The notes below the pieces were generated by a model, which was not told the DNA's origin, searched no databases, and worked only from the letters and a program-made list of their open reading frames with translations. From Fibrobacter sp. UWEL (lineage in GTDB: Bacteria; Fibrobacterota; Fibrobacteria; Fibrobacterales; Fibrobacteraceae): a DNA stretch of 64,000 nucleotides. The stretch is from assembly GCF_900142535.1 (NCBI RefSeq), contig NZ_FRBE01000020.1, positions 1 to 64,000 of the forward strand, given 5' to 3'. This document shows, one piece after another, positions 46,190-54,909 of this stretch (the stretch's first letter is position 1; each line of letters begins with the position of its first letter). Both the position numbers and the translations under genes were made by a program.

Positions 46190-47188
46190 TTACTTGTCTA
46201 AGCTTTCGCCCTTTTCTGCGCGCTTCTTTGCTTTTTCGCGGGCAGTTTCTCCAATCAGGTTAATGCCCTTCCAAGTGAGGAGCGTAACGGGATTGCCGTT
46301 TTCGTCTCTAACTGAAATGTTCTTGGAGTCAATGGAAGCGATAAGGTCCTTGGTCTTGGAAACCATTTCGGCAAGACGATCCATGGTTTCCTTGCTCTTG
46401 AAAAGCTTGCTGAAAGTAGTATCCGATTCAATATCGATTACCAGCTGATTGATGTTTTGGGCGCCTTCGGAAATGGTCTTGATGGCTTCCTCTGCAACCT
46501 GAATCTTCGAGTTGACGGCCTTGGTAGCAACCTGCACGGCGGTATCCGCCTGGTTGGCAACTTCGATCAGCTCGCTGCTTGCGGTATTGACCTGTTTAAA
46601 CAGATGGTTGATGGTGGGTTGCATGGTGGTAATCAGCTTGTCTGCACTTTCCAGGGTGCCATCCACGGTGGCCATTACGTTTTCAAAAGCGGCTTGGGCA
46701 GAAGGGTGGGTAGAGTCTCCGTCTACCACCAGGTGTACCATTTCGCGAACCGCAGAGAGCTGCTGATTTACGTCTTCGATGTAACGGAGAACTTCGGCGA
46801 TGCCGGGTTCAAAAGTTCCGGTATAAATGTAATCATCGGGATAGCGTTTGCCTTCCTTGGAGGGAAAAATTTCCACGCGGCGCTGACCCATGATGGCGTA
46901 GTTCACGTTGACAATTCGAGTGCCTTCGCGAAGGATAATGGGCTCATCAAAATTGATCTGGATTCTGGCACGGTCACCCAGCCATTCCACTTTGCCTACG
47001 GTTCCTACGGTAAATCCGCGGACAACCACCAGATCTTCGGGCTGGAGAGATCCCAACTCGTCAAAATCCACTTGAATAGTGGTAGTGGATTTCTGGTGTG
47101 CTTCTAGCATTTCCAGCGCAACAAAGGCAAAAATGAAAATCAATGCCACGAGCGACAGATAGCCTAATGTCCTATCGGAAATTTTCAT
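46190..47188 (-). CDS. MlaD/Mce-family lipid transport protein
   Basis: A 332-aa inner-membrane-anchored periplasmic protein of the Mce family, which shuttles phospholipids between membranes. A single membrane segment (about residues 11-28) is followed by the MCE domain (IQVDFDELGSLQPEDLVVVRGFTVGTVGKVEW ... YAIMGQRRVEIFPS, about 38-120) and a long helical region (about 130-300) that may form a tube. The permease and ATPase partners are not in the window. No Shine-Dalgarno is seen; TATATT (47196-47201) ends seven bases before the ATG. Confidence 0.88.
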   Translation of the reverse strand: MKISDRTLGYLSLVALIFIFAFVALEMLEAHQKSTTTIQVDFDELGSLQPEDLVVVRGFTVGTVGKVEWLGDRARIQINFDEPIILREGTRIVNVNYAIMGQRRVEIFPSKEGKRYPDDYIYTGTFEPGIAEVLRYIEDVNQQLSAVREMVHLVVDGDSTHPSAQAAFENVMATVDGTLESADKLITTMQPTINHLFKQVNTASSELIEVANQADTAVQVATKAVNSKIQVAEEAIKTISEGAQNINQLVIDIESDTTFSKLFKSKETMDRLAEMVSKTKDLIASIDSKNISVRDENGNPVTLLTWKGINLIGETAREKAKKRAEKGESLDK

Positions 47189-47244
47189 ACCGAGCAATAT
47201 AGAAAAGGTTTAAAAAAAGTTTTCTGGATAGGGGTGCTAGTAAT

Positions 47245-48483
47245 CTAAACAGAGCCTATTATGCGCTCAATTTCCTGCTGGTCCGTTAAACCTTGGGCTA
47301 TGGCCCTGTTTGCACTGTCCCTCAGGTTGCCGTCTACTAGTGTCCCGTCCCCACGGATGATTTCCGTCAGGGCTAAACGTCCCGAATATTTGCCGGAAAT
47401 TTCAGTTGTTTTCCGTACGAGGCGCTGGGCCATGACTCCCAGTAGAGAATCCTGAATGTAGGAGGTTTCTACTCCCAGGTCCTGAAGTCTGGAAAAAGCA
47501 GCTTCGGCATTGTTTGTGTGGAGGGTGGACAACACAAGATGTCCTGTCTGGGCGGCTCGTATAGCAATCTGGGCGGTTTCTGCATCTCTGATTTCTCCTA
47601 CAAGGATTACATCCGGGTCTTGCCTCAGGATGGAGCGTAAGGCTACAGGGAAGGTGAATCCGCATCTTTCATTCACTTGCACCTGGTTGGCTCCTTCCAG
47701 TACGTATTCCACCGGGTCTTCGATGGTGGTGACGTTGATTTGCTGGTGGATAATCTCTCGAAGGCCTGCGTGTAGGGTGGTGGTCTTCCCGCTGCCCGTA
47801 GGCCCTGTAATCAGGAATAAACCCTGAGGGCTGCGGAATACTTTCCGGAGAAAGTCCAGCTGGACCTGGCTTGAAATAAGATCTTCCAGCAGGAATTCTC
47901 TGGAGGCGTCTTGACGGGGCAGTAATCTCAGGACGCATTTCTCACCGCCTTGAGTCGGAAGGGTACTTAGTCTGATATTGATGGCCCCGCTGGAGCTGTT
48001 AAAGGTAAAGCTGCCATCGTGAGGAATACGCCTGTCGGTAATGTCGACTTCGGCAAGAATCTTCAAGCGGATCAGGATGGGCTCCGCAAGCCATAAAGGC
48101 AACGTCTTGAAATCCTTTAACATTCCATCCTGTCTCAGACGGATTCTGAGTGCGTTTTCCTGTGGCTCAATGTGGATGTCGGATGCACCTGCGTCCAGTG
48201 CGTTCTCCAGCAGGTTATCTACCAGGTTGATAATGGGAGCCGATTCCCAGGAAGAATCTTTTTTTCCTGGTTCCAATTGTCTGATGATTTCCTGGTCATT
48301 TTCCTTGTTTCGGGCTCGATTCAAACGGCTAATCTCTGCTTTACTTGCTTTAACGGGAATCACCCTCTGATTGTATTCGTGTCGGATTTTTTCCAGAAGA
48401 AATTCGTCAAATTCGTTTTCCAGAAAAACCTTGCAGAATCCATTTTCCTGCTGTATAAAAATGTTGTTGCATAATTTGTCCAT
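47245..48483 (-). CDS. GspE/PilB-type secretion ATPase, without zinc motif
   Basis: A 412-aa hexameric ATPase of type II secretion or type IV pilus systems. It shows VDNLLENALDAGASDIHIEP, GPTGSGKTTTLHAGL (Walker A), TIEDPVEY (Asp box), ILRQDPDVILVGEIRDAETAQIA (Walker B) and HLVLSTLHTNNA (His box). The tetracysteine zinc module that normally follows RLVR is missing (the sequence goes RLVRKTTEISGKYSGRLALTEI), and the N-terminal N1 domain is short. No other secretion gene is adjacent. The ATG at 48483 has no Shine-Dalgarno; TAGCTTTG ends eight bases upstream. Confidence 0.9.
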   Translation of the reverse strand: MDKLCNNIFIQQENGFCKVFLENEFDEFLLEKIRHEYNQRVIPVKASKAEISRLNRARNKENDQEIIRQLEPGKKDSSWESAPIINLVDNLLENALDAGASDIHIEPQENALRIRLRQDGMLKDFKTLPLWLAEPILIRLKILAEVDITDRRIPHDGSFTFNSSSGAINIRLSTLPTQGGEKCVLRLLPRQDASREFLLEDLISSQVQLDFLRKVFRSPQGLFLITGPTGSGKTTTLHAGLREIIHQQINVTTIEDPVEYVLEGANQVQVNERCGFTFPVALRSILRQDPDVILVGEIRDAETAQIAIRAAQTGHLVLSTLHTNNAEAAFSRLQDLGVETSYIQDSLLGVMAQRLVRKTTEISGKYSGRLALTEIIRGDGTLVDGNLRDSANRAIAQGLTDQQEIERIIGSV

Positions 48484-48491
48484 AGTGCGCA

Positions 48492-48524
48492 AAGCTAGTA
48501 AGGAAGATTTTCCTTGCGTGTCAA
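48492..48524 (-). promoter_or_regulatory. Promoter of the GspE-like gene, near-leaderless
   Basis: Minus strand: TTGACA (48524-48519), 21 bases, TAGCTT (48497-48492) extended to TAGCTTTG, then GCGCACTATGGA. This start context is nearly identical to that of rlmN (TTTGCGCCACTATGGA). Confidence 0.55.
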
Positions 48525-48529
48525 AAGTT

Positions 48530-48637
48530 GTTTGCAAAATGCAACAGCCTACGCCTCGGCTATAACATGCAAAGACTTTTGCATGCTGCAGCGCTCGGCT
48601 TCGGGCTGTTTGCAAAATGCAACAGCCTACGCCTCGG
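48530..48637. repeat. 30-bp direct repeat pair flanking a hairpin
   Basis: A 30-base sequence beginning GTTTGCAAAATGC and ending ACGCCTCGG occurs identically at 48530-48559 and 48608-48637. Each has an inner palindrome TTGCA-AAA-TGCAA. Between them is CATGCAAA-GACT-TTTGCATG (48566-48585). The pair lies between the RND operon terminator and the GspE-like gene's promoter. Confidence 0.85.
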
Positions 48638-48649
48638 AAACAAAAAAAA

Positions 48650-48669
48650 CCGCAGGATTTCTCCTGCGG
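48650..48669 (-). terminator. Terminator of the tolC-adaptor-RND operon
   Basis: CCGCAGGA (48650-48657) pairs with TCCTGCGG (48662-48669); eight T's follow on the minus strand. Confidence 0.9.
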
Positions 48670-48702
48670 GCTTATCTCTCTCTAATGTACTAAAGCTTTA
48701 GG

Positions 48703-51700
48703 TTACTTGCTGCGCTTTACCTTGTTTGCCACTTTCTTGACACCCTTCTTAGCCTTGCTAAAGAGAGCATTGGGAAGCCAGAAGAAGGTGGGGATCAAGT
48801 ACATGGTAAGGATTGCGGACACAATCAAACCACCCACAGAAGCAATACCCATAGGCTGAGTCATTGCGGCCACATCACCACCCATTGCAAATGCCAGCGG
48901 GAGCTGAGCCACAACGGAAGCAAGTGTTGCAAGAACGATTGCCTGGAACTTGGACTTTGCTGCCGTCATCACTGCGGAACGTCGTCCCATAGCGCCACTT
49001 CGGAGTAGACGGTTTGCTTCGTCAAGCAATAGAATAGCGTTGTTCACCACCACACCGATAAGCATCACGATAGCCATCAATGCGATCATGGACAGAGCCT
49101 TGCCTGTGAAGATGAGGCCCAGGAACACGCCGATTGCACCCATAGGAATGGTGGTCATGATGATGAAGGGCTGAGCGAAGCTTTCCAGTAGGGCGACCAG
49201 CAAGATGTAGGTCATGAGGATAGCCATGATGATTGCTGCAATGAATTCTTCCACCATGTCATTCTGCATGTCTGCGTTACCGCCGAAGCCTGTGGTAACT
49301 CCTTCAGGAAGCTGGTCCTTCATTTCGGCAGCGAGAGCGCCGACCTTACCCATGATTTCACCAGTAGTATGACCCGGGAGCAAGTTCATAGAAACGTCAA
49401 TTCGAGTGCGCTTACGCTTACGTTCGATCTTGGTAGGACCTGCACCATCTTCGATGAAGAAGAGTTCCTTTGCGGAAACGTAACCCTTAGGAGTGAGCAT
49501 GGGGAGGTCTTCGATGTCGGCGTGGGATGCTCGGTCCTTTTCCTGCATACGGAAGTAGACGTCGTATTCTTCACCGTTTTCGGTATAGGTGCCTGCTTCG
49601 TAACCGCTTACTGCGATGTAGTTGTAGGTTGCCATCTGCTGGACGGTTGTACCGTAGTCTGCCATGGCCTGGCGATTCGGAATCATGCGGATTTCGGGTT
49701 TACCGGCTTCGTAGCTGGACTTGATTTCCACAACGCCTTCGATCTTGTCTGCAACTGCAGCCTTCAGAAGGTCGGCGGCCTTAATCACGGAGTCTGCGTA
49801 AAGACCGCTAACTTCAAGCACCACGTCACCTGCGGAGTTGTTGCTCATTTCAGATGCGGAGGTGCTCTTGACGGAAATGTAGGCGTCAGGAATGTCTGCC
49901 AGGTAGGGGCGGATGGAGTCCACGATTTCATCGGTACTACGGGTACGGCCTTCCCAGCGCTTGATCATCTTGTAACGCATCTTGGCCTGGTTTACGGAGG
50001 TAAAGCCGCTTTCGCCACCCACCGTCACACTGTACTGGCTGATTTCGGGAATGCCCTTCAGACGCTGTTCGATAATCTTGGTCACACTGTCGGTGGTTTC
50101 GATATTGGTACCCACAGGCATTTCGAGGGTCACTGCCATCATACCCTGGTCCTGACGGGGAGAAAGTTCCACGGTCATATGGTTTTTAACCATATAGCCC
50201 ACGAACATCACCATGGCCACAAGGGCGCCCACCTGGAAAATCACACCGAAGATAGACAGGGCAAAACTAAGGGTCTTGAGATAGACAAAGCGGACTCCGT
50301 TCATGAATGCCGGGAAGATTCCCATAATGGCTCCGAAGATTCTGCCGATAATGCCGGGCTTCTCTTCGATGATGTTGCCGTTCTCGTCACGCTTCTTGCC
50401 CTTGAACAGGTAGGCTGCCATAAGCGGGGTAAGAGTGAAGGTAATGAGTAGGGACACAACCGTTGCGAACACCATGGTCATACCGTAGGTCTTGAAGAAG
50501 ATGCCCACGATGGACTTCATGAAGGCGATAGGCACGAACACGCAGACGTTGGTGAGGGTAGATGCCATGATGGCCACCATAATTTCGGATGTTCCCTTAT
50601 AGGCGGCTTCCTTGGGATCAAGGCCTTCTTGCAACTTTGCGTTAATATTTTCAAGCACCACAATGGAGTTGGTCACCAACAGACCCACGGCAGAAGAAAG
50701 TGCCATCAAGCTCATCATGTTGATACCGAAGCCGGCGAAATACATGAGAGTGAAGGAACCCACCACGGAAATCGGCATGGTCAATGCTGCGATAAGCATG
50801 GTAGAAATCTTACCGAGGAACAGGAGCAAAAGAATAGAAGTCAATAGAATTGCAACGATAATGTTCTGAATCACGTTATCGATAGATTCGCTCACTGCTT
50901 CAGACTTGTCGTAGACCAGATGGAGTTCGAAACCAGGAGGCAGAGTCTTGTTGACTTCATTCAGACGCTTGATCACGCCCTGAGCCACTTCCACCACGTT
51001 TGCGTCGGAACGCTTCTTAATATCCAGAGAAACAGAGTTGATGCCGTTGAAACGAGAAGCTGAAGTAATGGTCTTGACGGTGTCCTTGACCTTGGCCACT
51101 TCGCCCAGCTTGATAATGCCGGTAGCAGTGGGGAGGTCCAGGTTACGGATTTCATCAAGGCTACGGAACTTACCTGCAGTACGTACAGAAGTATTCTTGT
51201 GCTTGCCAATCACTTCGCCCACAGGGTTGTTCAGGTTGGCTGCACCATACATACCCATCATGGTGGCAATGTCTACGCCACGATTCTTGAGCATGTCCTT
51301 GTCCAGTTCCACAGAAATCTGGCGGGTCGTACCACCGAAGATATCAACGCTAGCCACGCCGGGAACAGAAGTGAAGAGGGGCTGAATGTCGTCTTCCACC
51401 TTCTGACGAAGTTCGGTAGAGTTTGCCGGACCGGTGAAGGAAATGGACATAATTGCAGAAGCGTTAATGTCCACCTTGGAAATGATCGGAGCTTCTGCTG
51501 CGTCGGGGAAGTCGGCTGCGGCCTGTTCCACCTTGGCGCGGACGTCGTTTGCGGCAACGTCAACATTGATGCCCATGTTGAACATGGCCACGATAATGCC
51601 GTAGTTTTCCATACAGATGGACTGCACGTAGTCGATTCCGTCCACCAGTTCCACCTGTTCTTCCGCAGGTTTAATAATTGTAGATTCGATTTCTTCCGGG

Positions 51701-51858
51701 TTTGCACCAGGGTAGACAACCACTGCAGTTACAACGGGAATATCGAATTTCGGCATCAGGTCCACCACCATCATACGGTAGGTGTAGATACCGAACACCA
51801 CCACGGTCAAGATGACCATGAGCATGGTGATTGGTTTGTAAATACTTGCCTTAATCAT
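48703..51858 (-). CDS. RND efflux transporter (AcrB/HAE family), proton-relay residues absent
   Basis: A 1051-aa inner-membrane pump with the usual twelve-helix, two-large-loop plan (TM1 about 10-28; periplasmic loops about 30-330 and 560-850). Hallmarks are PGANPEEIESTI, GVASVDIFGG and ISVVGSFTLMYFAGFGINMMSLMALSSAVGLL. In AcrB, TM4 carries Asp407-Asp408 and TM10 Lys940. Here TM4 reads VTNSIVVLENI (Thr396-Asn397) and TM10 reads VVNNAILLLDE (Asn939), so the canonical relay is missing. A basic C-terminal tail ends it. It is the last gene of an operon with an adaptor and TolC-like channel. Substrate is unknown. Confidence 0.92.
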   Translation of the reverse strand: MIKASIYKPITMLMVILTVVVFGIYTYRMMVVDLMPKFDIPVVTAVVVYPGANPEEIESTIIKPAEEQVELVDGIDYVQSICMENYGIIVAMFNMGINVDVAANDVRAKVEQAAADFPDAAEAPIISKVDINASAIMSISFTGPANSTELRQKVEDDIQPLFTSVPGVASVDIFGGTTRQISVELDKDMLKNRGVDIATMMGMYGAANLNNPVGEVIGKHKNTSVRTAGKFRSLDEIRNLDLPTATGIIKLGEVAKVKDTVKTITSASRFNGINSVSLDIKKRSDANVVEVAQGVIKRLNEVNKTLPPGFELHLVYDKSEAVSESIDNVIQNIIVAILLTSILLLLFLGKISTMLIAALTMPISVVGSFTLMYFAGFGINMMSLMALSSAVGLLVTNSIVVLENINAKLQEGLDPKEAAYKGTSEIMVAIMASTLTNVCVFVPIAFMKSIVGIFFKTYGMTMVFATVVSLLITFTLTPLMAAYLFKGKKRDENGNIIEEKPGIIGRIFGAIMGIFPAFMNGVRFVYLKTLSFALSIFGVIFQVGALVAMVMFVGYMVKNHMTVELSPRQDQGMMAVTLEMPVGTNIETTDSVTKIIEQRLKGIPEISQYSVTVGGESGFTSVNQAKMRYKMIKRWEGRTRSTDEIVDSIRPYLADIPDAYISVKSTSASEMSNNSAGDVVLEVSGLYADSVIKAADLLKAAVADKIEGVVEIKSSYEAGKPEIRMIPNRQAMADYGTTVQQMATYNYIAVSGYEAGTYTENGEEYDVYFRMQEKDRASHADIEDLPMLTPKGYVSAKELFFIEDGAGPTKIERKRKRTRIDVSMNLLPGHTTGEIMGKVGALAAEMKDQLPEGVTTGFGGNADMQNDMVEEFIAAIIMAILMTYILLVALLESFAQPFIIMTTIPMGAIGVFLGLIFTGKALSMIALMAIVMLIGVVVNNAILLLDEANRLLRSGAMGRRSAVMTAAKSKFQAIVLATLASVVAQLPLAFAMGGDVAAMTQPMGIASVGGLIVSAILTMYLIPTFFWLPNALFSKAKKGVKKVANKVKRSK

Positions 51859-51876
51859 TCAGAAATTCTCCCGGGA

Positions 51877-52926
51877 TTATTCTACGATGAGAACCTTGTC
51901 GCCGTCGTTCATCTTGGACTGGCCCTCGACCATCACGACGTCGCCATCGCTGAGTCCGTCCACAATCTGGACATCGCCGTTAGCCTGGACGCCTACCTGC
52001 ACGATCTTACGCTTGGCCTTACCTTCGCCATCAACAGTCCATACGGTGTTGAGGCCGTTGCGGTAAACGATTGCTTCGGCAGGGACGACCACGCCGTTCA
52101 CCTGCTGCATATCCATGTCTGCGGTAACGTACATACCGGGGAGAAGCTTCTTACCCTTGTTGTTGAAAGTGACTTCCACCGGGAAGAAACGGGTCTGGGG
52201 ATTTGCTGCCAGAGGAATGGTGGTAACCTTACCCTTCAGCTTTTCGCCGTTGACAACGATTGTTGCCTGAGCTCCCTTCTTGAAAAGACCGATGTCCTGG
52301 CTGGTGATGTTCAGCTTCAGAATGACCTGATCCAGTTTTGCGATGGTGCAGAACGGACCCTGGCCCGGAACCTGACCCACTTGGAACTTCAATTCGGTAA
52401 CGACACCGGAAGAAGGTGCCAAAATCTTGTTTGCACGTTCCAGAGTTTCCAGGTTCATCTTGGCAATCTTCAGCTGCAGTTCCTGGGAGTCCATATCCTG
52501 CTGGCTGATACCACCCTTCTGGTAAACTTCGCGCATACGTTCAGTTGCCTTTTCCAGAAGTGCAATCTGTTCCTTGGTCTGTTCCAGCTGGGTATTGTCT
52601 GCGGAACGTACATATTCTGCAAGAACTTGGTCCTTCTTGACGTTGCTACCAACCTTTACGTTGATAGCTGCAAGAGGATCATTCATCTTGGAAATGGCAT
52701 AAGTCTGCTGCATGCCTTCGATGGTTCCGCTAAACTTGCGGACATCGGTAAGCTTGGCCTGAGCTGCCTTTACGACGCGAGCGGGCTTGCCGTTCTGCTT
52801 CTGGATTTCTTCGATGGTGGTTACGCTCTTTTCTTCCTGAGCTTTTTCGTCCTTCTTAAGGTCGCAACCAGCGAGAAGGAGTGCTGCTGTTGCAATGGTA
52901 AGGAGTTTTGTTACGTTCTTATTCAT
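51877..52926 (-). CDS. RND periplasmic adaptor (membrane fusion) lipoprotein
   Basis: A 349-aa adaptor bridging the RND pump and the outer-membrane channel. The ATG at 52926 has AGGAAG upstream and opens a signal peptide with lipobox LLAGC (Cys20). It shows VSGTIEG-like KFSGTIEGMQQTYAISKMNDPLAAINVKVGSNVKKDQVLAEY (lipoyl half), a coiled coil (about 95-150), ILAPSSGVVTELKFQVGQVPGQG (second lipoyl half), and the beta-barrel and MP domains ending NDGDKVLIVE. It lies 16 nt after the TolC-like gene and 18 nt before the pump gene. Confidence 0.93.
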   Translation of the reverse strand: MNKNVTKLLTIATAALLLAGCDLKKDEKAQEEKSVTTIEEIQKQNGKPARVVKAAQAKLTDVRKFSGTIEGMQQTYAISKMNDPLAAINVKVGSNVKKDQVLAEYVRSADNTQLEQTKEQIALLEKATERMREVYQKGGISQQDMDSQELQLKIAKMNLETLERANKILAPSSGVVTELKFQVGQVPGQGPFCTIAKLDQVILKLNITSQDIGLFKKGAQATIVVNGEKLKGKVTTIPLAANPQTRFFPVEVTFNNKGKKLLPGMYVTADMDMQQVNGVVVPAEAIVYRNGLNTVWTVDGEGKAKRKIVQVGVQANGDVQIVDGLSDGDVVMVEGQSKMNDGDKVLIVE

Positions 52927-52942
52927 TTTCTTCCTCTTTCTC

Positions 52943-54373
52943 TTAATATTCACCGGTGGCCTGGAGCAGTGCGTTGTATGCAGTATTCCATTCCTTAATT
53001 GCTTGTGTGTAGGCCAGCTTTGCCTGACGGAGGCTGTTGTTTGCGGTCAGGTAGTTGATCTGGGTTTCGCGCCCTACCTTGTATGCAGCTTCGGTCAGAT
53101 CGTAGTTCTTCTGGGAAAGTTCCAGGGAACGCTTCTTCATTTCAATCTGCTGGGTTGCGTTTTCCAGGGCGCTTACGCAGGATTCGATCTGCAGGCGGAA
53201 TCCGCGTTCTGCGGTTTCACGCTTCAGCTGGATAGTGCGGAGGTCAGACTTGGCCTGTGCTACGCCAGACTTGGTCTTGTTTCCGTTGAAGAGGTTCATG
53301 GTGACGCTGAGGGCGATGTACTTATTGATGTTTTCGTCCCAGTCCGGTGCATCCCAGTCTAAAAATTCGTTCTTGTTGTTAGAGTACTTGAGACCTGCGA
53401 CCAGAGCCACAGTGGGCTTGTAGTCGCCTTCTTCGATTTCTACCAATTTGGAATTGATTTCTTCGGCAGCCTTCAACTGGGCAATTTCCTTACGGCGCTT
53501 CAGGACGTTTGCCATGGCGGTATCCGGCATGGTTGCGTTTTCCGGATTGCGGAAATCACCAATAAACTTGACTTCTGCGTCAAAAGGCAGGCCCATGGTA
53601 TTCAGAATGGCGTTACGTGCAAGAACCTGCTTCTTTTTCAGGTCTTCCAGGGTGGACTTCAGGTTATCCAGTTCCAGCTGGGCGCGGACCACATCCAGTT
53701 CCTTGCCCAACCCGCTTTGGAAGGATTGGGTAGCAAGATCAACTGCTGTCTGGAGAAGAGCGATGCTTTCTTCGGTAATGACAACGGAACTGTCGAGGAT
53801 GATTACGTTGTCAAAAGCTTCTTCCACATCGTAACGAACCTTGTTCTTGGTGTTTTCCAAGGCAATTTCGCTGGTGAGCTTGGCGGTCTTTGCAATTTCG
53901 ATACCTGTACCCACCTTACCACCGGCATAGAGAACCTGTGTTGCGGTAAGGCCGATGCTAGACTGCCAGCGATAACCCTGAGACTTCATACCGTAAATCA
54001 AACCATCCAGGGCGGGACCAATCACCTGCTGGTCGTAGGCGTTTGCCATGGGGTGACCGTCTGCGTCCTGGCCCATAGCCATTTGCTGGGCTGCTTTGGT
54101 CAAGTCGGAGGACTTTTTCACGTCCTTGAGTCCGAAAATACGGGTGACAGTTGCACTCAAGTCGATGCTGGGGTATGCATTGCCGTAACCTTCGTCCACC
54201 TGGGCGTTGGTCTTGGTTAAGGCTTCCTCTGCGGATTTGACGTCGGAAGAATTTTCGAGAGCCACCTTAATGGCCTCTTCACGGGTGTATGTCTGACCCG
54301 CAAACGTCTGGGTGGCCATTCCGAGGGCCAATGTTGCGGCCAATGCGGCCGAAAGGGCTTTTTGCCTGAACAT
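52943..54373 (-). CDS. TolC-family outer-membrane channel
   Basis: A 476-aa outer-membrane efflux protein with a signal peptide ending near QTFAGQ. Two homologous halves each show a long amphipathic helix pair; the first repeat has YTREEAIKVALENSSDVKSAEEAL, the second RRKEIAQLKAAEEINSKLVEIEEGDYKPTVALVAGLKYS. It ends LRQAKLAYTQAIKEWNTAYNALLQATGEY, typical of TolC/OprM. It is the first gene of the efflux operon. AGGAG precedes the start and a TAAATTTG box (54399-54406) lies upstream. Confidence 0.93.
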   Translation of the reverse strand: MFRQKALSAALAATLALGMATQTFAGQTYTREEAIKVALENSSDVKSAEEALTKTNAQVDEGYGNAYPSIDLSATVTRIFGLKDVKKSSDLTKAAQQMAMGQDADGHPMANAYDQQVIGPALDGLIYGMKSQGYRWQSSIGLTATQVLYAGGKVGTGIEIAKTAKLTSEIALENTKNKVRYDVEEAFDNVIILDSSVVITEESIALLQTAVDLATQSFQSGLGKELDVVRAQLELDNLKSTLEDLKKKQVLARNAILNTMGLPFDAEVKFIGDFRNPENATMPDTAMANVLKRRKEIAQLKAAEEINSKLVEIEEGDYKPTVALVAGLKYSNNKNEFLDWDAPDWDENINKYIALSVTMNLFNGNKTKSGVAQAKSDLRTIQLKRETAERGFRLQIESCVSALENATQQIEMKKRSLELSQKNYDLTEAAYKVGRETQINYLTANNSLRQAKLAYTQAIKEWNTAYNALLQATGEY

Positions 54374-54398
54374 AATACTCCTAATTAATTTTACGGCC

Positions 54399-54406
54399 CA
54401 AATTTA
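54399..54406 (-). promoter_or_regulatory. -10 box of the efflux operon
   Basis: Minus strand TAAATTTG followed by GGCC, about 25 nt before the tolC-like ATG. It matches the TAnnTTTG pattern of other promoters here. The -35 is weak. Confidence 0.5.
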
Positions 54407-54486
54407 GAAAAAATGGCATATTCCTAAAAGGGTTTTTGATGGGTTATTGGACGAACCCTCATTTTTGTTGGATGAAATGAAAAAAA

Positions 54487-54504
54487 GACGCCCCATGGGG
54501 CGTC
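54487..54504 (-). terminator. Terminator of ybaB
   Basis: A perfect palindrome GACGCCCC/GGGGCGTC with an AT loop; eight T's follow on the minus strand. Confidence 0.88.
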
Positions 54505-54562
54505 CTCAAAAATTTAAACAGACCTGGAATGGCCGTTTTTTTTCAAAAAATGAAGAATTTGA

Positions 54563-54871
54563 TTACATCAGACCGGGGATTTTCATGCCGCCAGTGATGT
54601 CGGAAATGCTGGACTGGGTTGCTTCGTCCTTCTTCTTCACCGCGGAGTTGATGGCGGCCATAATCAGGTCTTCCAGAGCTTCCACGTCGTCCTTGTCCAC
54701 TGCGTCCGGGTTAATCTTGATCATGGTGACCACGCCCTTACCGTTCATGGCGACCTTGACCATGCCACCACCGGCCTCGGCTTCGAAACTCTGGGCCTTC
54801 AGGTCGCTCTGGGCCTTCATCATCTTGCTCTGCATCTTCTGAAGGTCCTTCAACATTTTGCTCATATCCAT
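54563..54871 (-). CDS. ybaB: YbaB/EbfC nucleoid-associated protein
   Basis: A 102-aa small DNA-binding dimer. It shows the family pattern: MLKDLQKMQSKMMKAQSDL (helix), EAEAGGGMVKVAMNGKGVVTMIKINPD (strand region) and DVEALEDLIMAAINSAVKKKDEAT. AGAGGA precedes the start. It lies 38 nt after dnaX, the usual bacterial pairing (dnaX-ybaB-recR), although recR does not follow here; a terminator ends the unit. Confidence 0.95.
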   Translation of the reverse strand: MDMSKMLKDLQKMQSKMMKAQSDLKAQSFEAEAGGGMVKVAMNGKGVVTMIKINPDAVDKDDVEALEDLIMAAINSAVKKKDEATQSSISDITGGMKIPGLM

Positions 54872-54909
54872 AGTATTATCCTCTGTTTTTAAACGTAATT
54901 TAGAAAAAT

